In this document: positions 1 to 8,688 of the stretch, one piece after another | How the letters are laid out: every line of letters starts with the position of its first letter | Numbering within the stretch: position 1 is the first letter of the stretch | Source of the DNA: Rouxiella badensis | Lineage (GTDB): Bacteria > Pseudomonadota > Gammaproteobacteria > Enterobacterales > Enterobacteriaceae | Length of the DNA stretch: 64,000 nt | Direction: 5' to 3' | Assembly (NCBI GenBank): GCA_026967495.1 | Contig: CP114060.1 | Location: 2,108,001-2,172,000, forward strand | Position numbers and translations under genes: made by a program | The notes under the pieces: model-generated | What the model saw: only the letters and a program-made list of their open reading frames with translations | Told to the model about the DNA's origin: nothing | Database searches by the model: none

Positions 1-765
1 CTCGATGACGTCATTAGTCGTTTCGAGATCCCGACTCAGTCGTGCATCCTCACGCACGTCACTAACACGATTAGGCTGGTGGAGCGGGGTGCACCGGTAG
101 ATTTGGTATTCCAGTCGATTGCGGGCAGCGAGGCGGCTAACAGCGGCTTCGGCATCAATTTGGCCATACTCGAAGAGGCCCAGCAGGCAGCGCTCAGCCT
201 CAAACGCGGTACGCTGGGCGACAACGTGATGTACTTCGAGACTGGGCAAGGCAGCTGTCTGTCGGCCAATGCGCACTTTGGCGTGGATCAGCAGACCTGC
301 GAGGCGCGCGCCTATGCCATTGCCCGTCGCTTTTCACCGCTGCTGGTTAACACGGTGGTGGGTTTTATCGGGCCAGAATATCTCTATGACGGCAAGCAGA
401 TTATTCGTGCCGGACTGGAGGACCACTTCTGCGGCAAGCTGCTTGGCGTACCGCTTGGCTGTGACGTGTGCTATACCAACCATGCTGAAGCGGATCAGGA
501 CGATATGGACACGCTGCTCACTCTGCTTGGCACCGCTGGATTAACCTTTCTGATTGGCGTGCCGGGCGCCGACGACATTATGCTCAACTATCAGAGCACC
601 TCATTTCACGATGCGCTCTACATCCGTGAACTGCTAGGCCTTAAACATGCCCCGGAATTCGCGGTATGGCTGGAAAAAATGAAGATAATCGATGGTGCCG
701 GCAGGCTATGCGATACCCGCGCATCGCACCCATTGCTGAGCCAGCTGCCGCAGCTGGGAGGATGA
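1..765 (+). CDS. eutB: Ethanolamine ammonia-lyase heavy chain, C-terminal part
   Basis: The frame is open from base 1, so the 5' end lies outside the window and only about 254 C-terminal codons are seen. EutB is the catalytic subunit of the adenosylcobalamin-dependent lyase that splits ethanolamine into acetaldehyde and ammonia. Recognition rests on EutB stretches such as LTHVTNTIRL near the start, VDLVFQSIAGSEAANSGFG after it, FETGQGSCLSANAHFG, and the C-terminal GVPGADDIMLNYQSTSFHD. The stop codon is two bases before the eutC start, so the two subunits are translated as one operon. No microcompartment genes are visible downstream of eutC, so this may be a short eut operon. Confidence 0.95.
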   Translation, partial: LDDVISRFEIPTQSCILTHVTNTIRLVERGAPVDLVFQSIAGSEAANSGFGINLAILEEAQQAALSLKRGTLGDNVMYFETGQGSCLSANAHFGVDQQTCEARAYAIARRFSPLLVNTVVGFIGPEYLYDGKQIIRAGLEDHFCGKLLGVPLGCDVCYTNHAEADQDDMDTLLTLLGTAGLTFLIGVPGADDIMLNYQSTSFHDALYIRELLGLKHAPEFAVWLEKMKIIDGAGRLCDTRASHPLLSQLPQLGG

Positions 766-767
766 CC

Positions 768-1565
768 ATGAGTAAAGAAGATAAACAGGCGCTTCAGCTG
801 GTACATCCGAATCCCTGGGAGGCGCTGCGCAAGTTTACGGCGGCAAGAATTGCGCTCGGGCGGTCCGGTGCGAGCCTGCCAACCGATGAGGTGCTGCGTT
901 TTGGCATGGCGCATGCGCAGGCGCGTGACGCTGTGCATCAGCCTTTTAACAGCGAGGAGTTGGAGCCTGAATTGCAGGCGTTGGGCCTTAAAACATTACG
1001 TGTCGACAGCGCCGCGTCGGATCGCACCACCTATCTTTGTCGCCCCGATCTCGGCCGCAAGCTTTCGCCTGCCAGCCGCGAGTTTTTGCAGTCATTGCCG
1101 GAAAATCCCGCCGATCTGGTGCTGGTCGTCGCCGATGGGCTGTCGTCTAAGGCGGTACATCGGCAGGCGGTGCCCCTCATCAAAGCGCTGTTACCGTATT
1201 TGTCACCGCTGGGGCTGAGCCTGGGGCCGGTGGTGTTAGCGCACCAGTCACGGGTGGCGCTGGGTGATGATATTGCGGAAGTGATGAAGGCGAGGGCGGT
1301 GGCGATTCTGATTGGTGAACGTCCTGGTCTGTCGTCGCCCGACAGCCTGGGTATTTACATGACCTGGGGACCGCATACGCGGCGGAGGGAGTCGGAGAGA
1401 AACTGCATCTCTAATGTTCGTCCCGAAGGGCTGGACTACCCGCAGGCTGCGTTCAAACTCGCGTGGTTATTGGAGCAGGCGTTTCACCGTCAGCTTTCAG
1501 GAGTGAATCTCAAAGATGAGAGCGATAATCCGGCTTTGCAGGGGAAAGTCGTTTTCATCAACTGA
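768..1565 (+). CDS. eutC: Ethanolamine ammonia-lyase light chain
   Basis: The small subunit of ethanolamine ammonia-lyase, 265 residues, which helps bind the cobalamin cofactor together with EutB. Family hallmarks are ARIALGRSGASLPT near residue 30, LVVADGLSS in the middle, IGERPGLSSPDSLGIY, and the C-terminal ERNCISNVRPEGL stretch. Two in-frame ATGs lie six bases apart at 762 and 768. The GGAGG ending at base 761 leaves six bases before the second and none before the first, so 768 is chosen. The frame remains open upstream inside eutB, but that part is only the shadow of eutB. It is the last gene of the operon. Confidence 0.95.
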   Translation: MSKEDKQALQLVHPNPWEALRKFTAARIALGRSGASLPTDEVLRFGMAHAQARDAVHQPFNSEELEPELQALGLKTLRVDSAASDRTTYLCRPDLGRKLSPASREFLQSLPENPADLVLVVADGLSSKAVHRQAVPLIKALLPYLSPLGLSLGPVVLAHQSRVALGDDIAEVMKARAVAILIGERPGLSSPDSLGIYMTWGPHTRRRESERNCISNVRPEGLDYPQAAFKLAWLLEQAFHRQLSGVNLKDESDNPALQGKVVFIN

Positions 1566-1591
1566 CTTTCCCCCTTACTTCACTGTGAGGG

Positions 1592-2360
1592 TTACTTGAG
1601 GCGGGTAAGCCAGCCCAGACAGTTTTTCCACAGCTGGTCATAACCCGGCCACTGAATAAATTCACCTGGTACCCAGTGCGGGCCGATGTCAGAGGTCCAG
1701 ACCAGTGAGCGGCCCTCGCCGTAAGTGCCGCTCACGAGCAGTGGGTGCCCACCTTCGTCATCGGGTAGGGTAGCCAGCACTTCAGCACCTTCTTTGAGCA
1801 CAACCTCATTAGCGCCGAGCAGCAGCGGCCATTTACCGTCGATGCCTTGCAGGACAGGATGATCCTTTGGCGCAGTGATCTTCGCCGAGAATCCTTCCGG
1901 GATCTCCAGACGATCGTCGTAGGGCAGGCAGGTGACCGGCAACGCTTCTTCGACCGGCGTATTGCGCCAGCGCGCCTTGCCGTCGATCCCCTGAAACGAG
2001 AAGTAACCGCCGATCATCATTAGGCCACCGCCTTCTGCGGTCCACTGACGTAGTAGTTTGAGGCGATTGGGCATCGGTCTGCTGTGCATCCACACGGCTG
2101 GGGGCAGGAGCAGGGAATTAGCGCCAATATCTGACAGAATAATCGCATCAAAGGCTTTTAGTCCCTCGAGATCGAACGGCAGTTTCTCGACGACTTCATG
2201 GGCGGGCATATAGGTGAGGCTCAAATTCGGTATTTTCGAGCGCTTTGACCAGTGGTTCGGCACCTAAATGAAATGTCACGCTGCCAAACTGATCGAATCC
2301 TTTGTAATGGGTCGCCGAACTGACCCAGCTTTCACCTAACAACAGCACGCGTTTGCTCAT
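1592..2360 (-). pseudogene. Glutamine amidotransferase-like cytoplasmic protein (STM3548 type), frameshifted as read
   Basis: The 5' frame starts at ATG 2360, behind a GGGGAAAG ribosome site, and reads MSKRVLLLGESWVSSATHYK, the N-terminus of the STM3548-like class I glutamine amidotransferase-like family. It runs out of frame near 2217. The remainder, starting near YMPAHEVVEKLPFDLEGL and ending GWLTRLK, is in the next frame. Removing one base from GAGCCTC on the coding strand (2216-2222), giving GAGCTC, joins both parts into one protein of about 255 residues of normal length. The family has no proven substrate. It is convergent with eutC. The break is more likely a sequence error than real loss, because the same error recurs at other GAGCTC sites in this window. 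Confidence 0.8.
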
Positions 2361-2510
2361 GTTACTTTCCCCGGATGAATGGCTGATACTAGGTTGATAA
2401 CAAAGTAAACCGGTTTAGTAAAGCGGTATAGTGGTGGATCTTTAATCGCTAATGGGGGTTTTTTAGGTCAAGGGCACGCGCCTTGCGCGCTGGGCGCTGG
2501 CCCAGACCAG

Positions 2511-2542
2511 CCAAGGGGCCTTCCCAGGCCAAGGCCCCTTGG
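2511..2542. repeat. 12-bp perfect inverted repeat in GC-rich intergenic DNA
   Basis: The arms CCAAGGGGCCTT (2511-2522) and AAGGCCCCTTGG (2531-2542) are perfectly complementary around an eight-base loop. The surrounding region 2380-2930 has no credible gene. It is GC-rich at 2465-2660 with further short hairpins. It may be a structured RNA or a dispersed repeat lying between the amidotransferase-like gene and the tRNA operon. No function can be assigned from the sequence. Confidence 0.45.
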
Positions 2543-2939
2543 AACCCCACGCCTTGTTATCGGTGCATGTGTCTTGCCAGCCGATGAGTTTGTTCCAGAT
2601 GCTTGCGCACGTGGCGTGGTCCCGCGCCGCGCCGAATCCGCCAACCAGCTTCTAAACAAAAACCGGCAACCTTGCGGTCAAATCCACGCTCGGTCTAACG
2701 GCGGGATTTTTTGTTTGTTCTTTGCTGCATCAGCAACGGTAAATTTTATGTCTTTTCTATGGCGGATTCACATTGGCGGATCCAGGACGGCGCTGAGCGG
2801 AGGGAGAAAGACGCGTTTGGCTTTCGAGCAAAGAGAAGGGACCGCAGAGCGGCGCGGCCTACGCCACGCTTCGTGTCACTGGAAAGCACTTAAAACACGA
2901 GCGGCGACACGTATAATTATTCAGTGGCGCTAAAACGCA

Positions 2940-2966
2940 AAAAACGCCCGTTAGGCGCTTTTTTCT
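2940..2966 (-). terminator. Intrinsic terminator of the Val/Lys tRNA operon
   Basis: On the minus strand AGCGCC and GGGCGTT form a short stem around TAAC, followed by a run of T. It lies just after the last tRNA of the minus-strand operon. Confidence 0.65.
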
Positions 2967-2973
2967 TACTAAG

Positions 2974-3049
2974 TGGTGGGTCGTGCGGGATTCGAACCTG
3001 CGACCAATTGATTAAAAGTCAACTGCTCTACCAACTGAGCTAACGACCC
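2974..3049 (-). tRNA. tRNA-Lys (anticodon TTT)
   Basis: A 76-nt cloverleaf with encoded CCA. The seven-pair acceptor starts GGGTCGT, the D arm includes AGCTCAGTTGGTAGAGC, the anticodon loop is CTTTTAA, and the T arm is intact with TTCGAAT. It is the last gene of a five-tRNA operon that shares the valine genes' promoter. Confidence 0.97.
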
Positions 3050-3093
3050 ACTGTTTAGTAACTGTCTTTACTGCTTGTTCAGTTTGCCAAAAG

Positions 3094-3169
3094 TGGTGGG
3101 CGATGACGGGCTCGAACCGCCGACCCCCTCCGTGTAAAGGAGATGCTCTACCAACTGAGCTAATCGCCC
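3094..3169 (-). tRNA. tRNA-Val (anticodon TAC)
   Basis: A 76-nt gene with encoded CCA. The anticodon stem-loop reads TCTCC TTTACAC GGAGG, giving anticodon TAC. The T loop TTCGAGC has the normal seven bases. It is one of four nearly identical tRNA-Val genes in this operon. Confidence 0.97.
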
Positions 3170-3207
3170 ACTTCTGAAAACTGTTTCGTAAGAAGCTTGC
3201 TGAGAAA

Positions 3208-3284
3208 TGGTGGGCGATGACGGGACTCGAACCGCCGACCCCCTCCGTGTAAAGGAGATGCTCTACCAACTGAGCTAATCGCCC
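3208..3284 (-). tRNA. tRNA-Val (anticodon TAC), one extra base in the T arm as read
   Basis: Identical to the neighbouring tRNA-Val genes except for one added base in the T arm: the coding strand reads GAGTCCC where two sister copies read GAGCCC. This gives an eight-base T loop and 77 nt in total. The change sits at a GGGCTC site (3222-3228), where this sequence repeatedly shows added bases, so it is probably a sequencing artefact. Confidence 0.85.
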
Positions 3285-3325
3285 ATTTCTCATTTCTTCT
3301 TACTGCACCATCACTCATTAAAGAG

Positions 3326-3401
3326 TGGTGGGCGATGACGGGCTCGAACCGCCGACCCCCTCCGTGTAAAGGAGATGCTCTACCAACTGAGCTAATCGCC
3401 C
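3326..3401 (-). tRNA. tRNA-Val (anticodon TAC)
   Basis: A 76-nt copy identical in body to the gene at 3094-3169, with encoded CCA and a normal seven-base T loop. The spacers between the valine genes share only short stretches, which fits tandem duplication of the tRNA itself. Confidence 0.97.
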
Positions 3402-3442
3402 ATCATAAGATGGCTTATCACAACGCGGTCACTCTTAAAGAG

Positions 3443-3519
3443 TGGTGGGCGATGACGAGGCTCGAACCGCCGACCCCCTCCGTGTAAAGGAGATGCTCTA
3501 CCAACTGAGCTAATCGCCC
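3443..3519 (-). tRNA. tRNA-Val (anticodon TAC), first of the operon, one extra base in the T arm as read
   Basis: The promoter-proximal copy. Its T arm reads GAGCCTCG where the sister genes read GAGCCCG, so it has 77 nt and a disturbed T stem. The change coincides with a GGGCTC site read as GAGGCTC (3457-3463), the same error type as at several protein genes. The tRNA itself is otherwise intact. Confidence 0.85.
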
Positions 3520-3537
3520 CCGTCGTGATGGAGTCGC

Positions 3538-3565
3538 ATTATAGGGATAGTTCGAATTGAGTCAA
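3538..3565 (-). promoter_or_regulatory. Sigma-70 promoter of the Val/Lys tRNA operon
   Basis: On the minus strand TTGACT and TATAAT are separated by 16 bases. A GC-rich discriminator follows, and the first tRNA-Val begins about 18 bases further on. The discriminator is typical of stringently controlled stable-RNA promoters. Confidence 0.8.
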
Positions 3566-4032
3566 CGGTTTTTAAAAACAAAAATGACTGTTCGGCGCAA
3601 AACTAGACAAGACGCCAAAAAAGTATGCAGTGCAGACTAGTTCTTATGCATCAACGAGCTAAAAATAGCGTTTTTCCTGCGAAAGGCCATTAACGTTTTT
3701 GGGGAGTTAACCGCTTTTTACCAGACCCCCAGGCTCTGTTTTAAAGAAACTCCCCTTGTGGAATCCACTTTTTTGAGGAAATCGTCCTCCTGAAACGCTA
3801 TTTTTTCTTGAAACATAAAGCAGAGAGGGGCGGTATGACCGTTTTTCTTTCTCTATCCGTTCAATTACCCATTCAATTGCCGGGTTCAACGTTGAGGATT
3901 CGAGGCAGAGTGATAGAATGACAGCCACTTTTACAACCATAGTTTTCTAATCAACAACTTTGGTTGTCGTATAAATGAGAGTCTCGTTTAGTCGCGACAT
4001 CTATTTGAAACATAGTTAAGGCTGCTTCCCTG

Positions 4033-5448
4033 ATGAAAATCAAAACCCGTTTTGCTCCCAGCCCAACTGGCTATCTGCACGTTGGCGGCGCTCGTACAGC
4101 ACTTTACTCCTGGCTTTATGCTCGTAACCTGGGCGGCGAGTTTGTGTTACGTATAGAGGATACCGATCTGGAGCGTTCAACCCAGGCGGCCATTGACGCG
4201 ATTATGGATGGCATGAACTGGCTGAACCTGGACTGGGATGAGGGTCCATATTTCCAGACCAAGCGTTTCGATCGCTACAATGCGGTTATTGATGAAATGC
4301 TGGAAAATGGCACGGCCTATAAATGCTACTGCTCCAAAGAACGTCTGGAAGCGCTGCGTGAAGAGCAAATGGCCAACAACGAGAAGCCTCGCTACGACGG
4401 GCGCTGCCGCGACAGTCATGAACATCACGCCGCAGACGAGCCTTGCGTTGTGCGTTTCCGCAACCCGCAGGAAGGATCGGTTATTTTCGACGACCAGATC
4501 CGTGGTCCGATCGAATTTAGCAACCTTGAGCTTGACGATCTGATCATCCGCCGTACCGACGGTGCCCCAACCTATAACTTCTGCGTTGTCGTCGATGACT
4601 GGGATATGGAAATCACTCACGTTATTCGTGGTGAAGACCATATCAATAATACCCCACGTCAGATAAACATTCTAAAAGCGCTGGGTGCGCCGGTACCCGT
4701 TTATGCGCACGTTTCCATGATTCTGGGCGACGACGGTAAAAAGTTGTCAAAACGTCATGGCGCAGTGGGCGTGATGCAGTATCGCGACGACGGCTACCTG
4801 CCAGAAGCGCTGCTGAACTATCTGGTGCGTCTGGGCTGGTCTCACGGCGATCAGGAAATCTTCAGCATTGACGAAATGAAAGCGCTGTTTAGTCTGGACA
4901 GCGTCAGCAAGTCTGCCAGCGCCTTTAATACCGAAAAGCTGCTGTGGCTGAACCACCATTACATCAACGCACTGCCGCCAGAATATGTGGCTACGCAACT
5001 GCAATGGCACATCGAGCAGCAGAACATCGACACCCGCAATGGCCCGGAGCTGTCTGCGCTGGTGAAACTGCTGGGTGAGCGTTGTAAAACGTTGAAAGAG
5101 ATGGCCGAGTCTTGCCACTATTTCTACCAGGACTTCAGTGAGTTCGACGACGCAGCGGCGAAGAAACACCTGCGTCCGGTTGCGCGTCAGCCGCTTGAAG
5201 CCGTGCGTGCCAACCTGGCTGCCATCACCGACTGGACGCCTGAGAACGTGCACAACGCCATTCAGGGCACTGCCGACGAGCTGGGCGTTGGCATGGGTAA
5301 AGTGGGCATGCCACTGCGCGTTGCCGTGACCGGTGCCGGCATGTCTCCGGGCATGGACGTGACCGTGCACGCTATTGGTCAAAGCCGCACTTTGTCTCGT
5401 ATCGATCAAGCGCTGGCCTATATCGCCGAGCGTGAAGCACAGCAATAA
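4033..5448 (+). CDS. gltX: Glutamate--tRNA ligase
   Basis: A class I aminoacyl-tRNA synthetase that charges tRNA-Glu in the cytoplasm, 471 residues as in E. coli. The HIGH-type signature is in FAPSPTGYLHVGGARTAL at the N-terminus. The KMSKS-type loop is KKLSKRHGA near residue 237. A zinc-binding CYC...C..H region lies around residues 98-130 (KCYCSKERLEALREEQ). The start is supported by family alignment (MKIKTRFAPSPTGYLH). The tRNA-Lys/Val operon is divergent on the left, as in many enterobacteria. Bases 3566-4032 carry no other credible gene and should contain the gltX promoter. Confidence 0.98.
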   Translation: MKIKTRFAPSPTGYLHVGGARTALYSWLYARNLGGEFVLRIEDTDLERSTQAAIDAIMDGMNWLNLDWDEGPYFQTKRFDRYNAVIDEMLENGTAYKCYCSKERLEALREEQMANNEKPRYDGRCRDSHEHHAADEPCVVRFRNPQEGSVIFDDQIRGPIEFSNLELDDLIIRRTDGAPTYNFCVVVDDWDMEITHVIRGEDHINNTPRQINILKALGAPVPVYAHVSMILGDDGKKLSKRHGAVGVMQYRDDGYLPEALLNYLVRLGWSHGDQEIFSIDEMKALFSLDSVSKSASAFNTEKLLWLNHHYINALPPEYVATQLQWHIEQQNIDTRNGPELSALVKLLGERCKTLKEMAESCHYFYQDFSEFDDAAAKKHLRPVARQPLEAVRANLAAITDWTPENVHNAIQGTADELGVGMGKVGMPLRVAVTGAGMSPGMDVTVHAIGQSRTLSRIDQALAYIAEREAQQ

Positions 5449-5478
5449 GCGTTAATAGACCTGAGGGTTGAATAACAA

Positions 5479-5513
5479 AAAGGCCAGCCGGATGCTCCGA
5501 CTGGCCTTTCTTT
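5479..5513 (+). terminator. Intrinsic terminator after gltX, probably bidirectional
   Basis: The arms AAAGGCCAG and CTGGCCTTT form a strong stem, with A runs on the left and T runs on the right. It sits between convergent gltX and the channel gene. Confidence 0.8.
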
Positions 5514-5536
5514 TATCTATAGCCTGCTAAAACGGA

Positions 5537-6334
5537 TTAACGAGACTGTGAGGTCGACTCGGCAGACGCCGCCGTTGGGCGATACGCCAGATAGTACATC
5601 AGGCCTACGAAGCCAGCGCCACCGACCGCGTTACCGAGGAACACGGCAACGAAGTTAGGGAAGTACTGCGACCAGCTCAGCGCACCCGCAAAGATGGCAG
5701 CCGGAATGATAAACATGTTGGCGACGACGTGCTGGAAGCCGATAGCGACGAACGCCATTACCGGGAACCACATTCCGATGACTTTCCCGCCCATCTCTTT
5801 ACTGGCAAATGCCAGCCATACCGCCAGACATACCAGCCAGTTACAGCCGATACCGGAAATAAAGGAGTGCATAAAGTCTGCGTTAACCTTCGCCTGGGCA
5901 GTCGCCACGGTTTTCGCCAGGAATACGCCTTCCGTCATGCCCAGCACGTGACCAAAGAAGTAGGCCACCGCGATGCTGCCGATGAGGTTGGCAATAGTGA
6001 CCCAGAACCAGTTGCGCACGACGGCAAACAGGCTGATTTGACGGGCGAACCAGGCCATTGGCAAGGTCATCATATTACCGGTCAGCAGTTCACCGCCGGC
6101 CAGCACGGTCAGGATAAGCCCAACCGGGAATACCGCTGCGCCGAGCAGACCGCCAAAAGAACCCCAGGATGCAGGCAGTGTCCCTACTACATGCAGGTCA
6201 AGCAGGAAGCCGATAGCAATAAAGGCACCCGCAAGAAAACCCAGGATTAATAAATTGGCGACGGACGCACGGCTTTTGCTCACTCCGGCCGCAACGGCGA
6301 GTGAAGCGATTTCTTTTGGTGCATACAAGGACAT
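5537..6334 (-). CDS. Formate/nitrite transporter family (FNT) channel
   Basis: A 265-residue inner-membrane protein with six predicted hydrophobic segments. FNT channels are pentamers that pass formate, nitrite or hydrosulfide. Family signatures seen are VLAGGELLTGNM near residue 80 and GIGCNWLVCLAVWLAF near residue 160, the C-N-x-x-V-C-L signature. The conserved FQHVVANMFIIP segment follows. Formate, nitrite or lactate-type substrates cannot be told apart from sequence. No pflB or nir genes are beside it, so it is a stand-alone unit convergent with gltX. The 380 bases upstream (6335-6655) have no gene. Confidence 0.9.
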   Translation of the reverse strand: MSLYAPKEIASLAVAAGVSKSRASVANLLILGFLAGAFIAIGFLLDLHVVGTLPASWGSFGGLLGAAVFPVGLILTVLAGGELLTGNMMTLPMAWFARQISLFAVVRNWFWVTIANLIGSIAVAYFFGHVLGMTEGVFLAKTVATAQAKVNADFMHSFISGIGCNWLVCLAVWLAFASKEMGGKVIGMWFPVMAFVAIGFQHVVANMFIIPAAIFAGALSWSQYFPNFVAVFLGNAVGGAGFVGLMYYLAYRPTAASAESTSQSR

Positions 6335-6655
6335 GAGTTTGCTCGAATAGAATGGTTATAGAGAAAAATTCTTAAGGATAGAGAAACCTGATAATGCAAT
6401 AGAAGTCTATTATGAGAATTCTCCGAGGACAAGATGCGTTTTTAACCTTGTTAACGGTTGGTTAATGAAAGCATTAATAATCCTGTGGAAATTTTTTCGC
6501 GCGCGCTCGGCGGCCCAGCCTTTTTCCTATTTTTCAACGGGAAGATAAGAAGGTCATGAAACGAACATAATGTGTCCGCTCAGGGTTAAAAATCGCTTTC
6601 GTGGCCGGTATTTGGCGGCTTTTTCAGCGCTTGATTACATAATCACATTTAGCCG

Positions 6656-6684
6656 TTGACAGCCTTGGCGGGGTTTCATATTAT
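6656..6684 (+). promoter_or_regulatory. Sigma-70 promoter of the tRNA-Ala pair
   Basis: A perfect TTGACA and a TATTAT are separated by 17 bases. A GC-rich discriminator follows, and the first tRNA-Ala begins about 35 bases downstream. Confidence 0.85.
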
Positions 6685-6718
6685 GCGCCCCGTTCACAAG
6701 ATTTAATGTGTCTGGAAC

Positions 6719-6794
<76 letters not shown>

Positions 6795-6870
6795 ATCTTC
6801 TTCTCAGAGCAGGTTGGTCGTTTACATCTCCCCAAGATGTAGGCATAAGACAGTAAATCAGAACACCCGT

Positions 6871-6946
<76 letters not shown>

Positions 6947-6956
6947 AAATTAAAAG

Positions 6957-6978
6957 AACCCGCTTCGGCGGGTTTTTT
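6957..6978 (+). terminator. Intrinsic terminator of the tRNA-Ala operon
   Basis: AACCCGC, a TTCG loop and GCGGGTT are followed by a T run. Confidence 0.85.
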
Positions 6979-7029
6979 GCTTTCTGTTTCCAGAAAACCC
7001 GCCTTGTAGCCTGAACGACGGGCACAAAA

Positions 7030-7050
7030 AAGGCGCCGAAGCGCCTTCTT
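7030..7050 (-). terminator. Intrinsic terminator of nupC
   Basis: AAGGCGC and GCGCCTT pair around a short loop. The minus-strand copy ends in a T run just after the nupC stop. Confidence 0.75.
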
Positions 7051-7070
7051 AAACCGCTTTTGTTGCGACG

Positions 7071-8258
7071 TTACGCCAGTACCAGACCCGCGATAGATGC
7101 AGACAGTACGCTCACCAGCGTTGAACCGTACAGCAGCTTCAGGCCGAAGCGTGAAACCACGTTACCCTGTTGCTCGTTCAGGCCTTTGATAGCCCCCGCC
7201 ACGATACCGATTGACGAGAAGTTAGCAAAAGACACCAGGAAGACCGACAGGATACCCACACCGCGTGGCGACAGGTCGTGTGCGACTTTCTGCAGATCGA
7301 GCATAGCAACAAACTCGTTAGAAACCAGTTTGGTCGCCATGATGCTTCCCACCTGCAGTGCTTCGCTGCTTGGCACGCCCATAATCCATGCGAATGGATA
7401 GAAAACGTAACCCAACACGCCCTGGAAGCTGATGTGGAACACCGCGCTGAACAGAGCATTGAGGCAGGAGATCAGCGCGATAAAGCCAATCAGCATCGCC
7501 GCAACGATAATCGCTACTTTGAAACCTGCCAGAATGTATTCACCCAGCATTTCAAAAAAGCTCTGCCCTGCGTGGGTATTGGTCAGCTGCAGATCTTCCT
7601 CGCCATCAACCTTATAAGGGTTGATTAGCGACAGTACAATGAAGGTGCTGAACATATTGAGGATCAGCGCGGCAACAACGTACTTGGGTTCCAGCATGGT
7701 CATGTAAGCGCCAACGATCGACATTGAAACCGTCGACATGGCGGTCGCTGCCATGGTGTACATGCGTTTTTCAGACATTTTGCCCAGAATATCTTTATAC
7801 GCGATAAAGTTTTCTGATTGCCCCAGGATAAGCGAGCTGACGGCGTTAAAGGATTCCAGTTTTCCCATGCCGTTGATTTTAGACAAAATAGTACCGATGA
7901 TGCGGATGAACACCGGCAGGATACGCACGTGCTGCAAAATACCAATCAGCGCCGAAATGAACACGATTGGGCACAGCACATTGAGGAAGAAGAACGCCAA
8001 TCCTTTTTCGTTCATGCCTCCAAATACGAAACCCGTCCCTTCTGCTGCGAATTTTAATAATGTTTCAAACAAGTCTGAAAAGCCTTTTACGAAACCTAAT
8101 CCAATTTCTGAATTAAGGAAGAAATAGGCTAATAAGACTTCAATGACCAATAGCTGAACAATGAAGCGAAAACGAATGTTTTTGCGATCACGGCTCACCA
8201 GTAAGGCCAGTACTGCGACAACGGCTAACGCTAAAACAAAGTGCAGTATTCGGGACAT
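7071..8258 (-). CDS. nupC: Nucleoside permease NupC
   Basis: A 395-residue concentrative nucleoside transporter (CNT family) that imports pyrimidine and adenine nucleosides with protons across the inner membrane. E. coli NupC has 400 residues. CNT features are the N-terminal MSRILHFVLALAVVAVLALL helix, the GQSENFIAYKDILGKMSEKR segment in the middle with the Gln-Ser-Glu of the nucleoside site, and VSNEFVAMLDLQ in the C-terminal half with the conserved Asn-Glu. It stands alone, divergent from mntH, as in E. coli. The intergenic region has a TGTGA half-site near 8331 that could bind CRP, but a full site is not clear. Confidence 0.96.
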   Translation of the reverse strand: MSRILHFVLALAVVAVLALLVSRDRKNIRFRFIVQLLVIEVLLAYFFLNSEIGLGFVKGFSDLFETLLKFAAEGTGFVFGGMNEKGLAFFFLNVLCPIVFISALIGILQHVRILPVFIRIIGTILSKINGMGKLESFNAVSSLILGQSENFIAYKDILGKMSEKRMYTMAATAMSTVSMSIVGAYMTMLEPKYVVAALILNMFSTFIVLSLINPYKVDGEEDLQLTNTHAGQSFFEMLGEYILAGFKVAIIVAAMLIGFIALISCLNALFSAVFHISFQGVLGYVFYPFAWIMGVPSSEALQVGSIMATKLVSNEFVAMLDLQKVAHDLSPRGVGILSVFLVSFANFSSIGIVAGAIKGLNEQQGNVVSRFGLKLLYGSTLVSVLSASIAGLVLA

Positions 8259-8620
8259 GTTTGCTCCAAATTTGAGGCAGGCAATATTTCGACGGTCATT
8301 TTATGTAACGCGTACACAAAAAATGTGATATGTATTGCAAATATAGGAATTAAGCCAAAAAAAGCAACATTTCCAGCGACATAACACGAAAAGTCAAGAT
8401 GTTAAGTAAACTACGCATTATTGGATTTTTTGTGCTAGCTTTAATACAGGCAGTAATACACCCAGCGTTTCCGTGGGGTTGAGTCCAGAGTATTCTAAAA
8501 ATTCTGTATTCGGAAAGCGAGCCATCATTGAGTCTTTTGGCATCTAGCACATAAAACCTGCCGGTTCTTACGCTTCTTGCTTCCTGTCAGAGCAATAAAC
8601 AACACCTTTCTAAATGCACT

Positions 8621-8639
8621 TGATAATCATTCTCAATTG
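8621..8639 (+). promoter_or_regulatory. Fur box upstream of mntH
   Basis: TGATAATCATTCTCAATTG matches most of the 19-bp Fur consensus. It lies about 50 bases before the mntH start. Fur and MntR control of mntH is established in E. coli. I could not pick out an MntR box by eye. Confidence 0.6.
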
Positions 8640-8688
8640 ATTATTATATCAGTATTAGAAAGCGTAAAAACTGTAAGGGTTAACTGAT

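Noticed and set aside
2468..2659. Open frames in the GC-rich intergenic region on both strands
   Set aside because: Composition is Gly/Pro/Arg-biased, no ribosome site, no family; better explained by the inverted repeats.
3012..3293. Open frame across the tRNA-Lys/Val genes
   Set aside because: It is the translation of tRNA genes, which are certain from their cloverleaves.
3707..3940. 77-codon frame between the tRNA operon and gltX
   Set aside because: No family, no ribosome site, and it covers the likely gltX promoter region.
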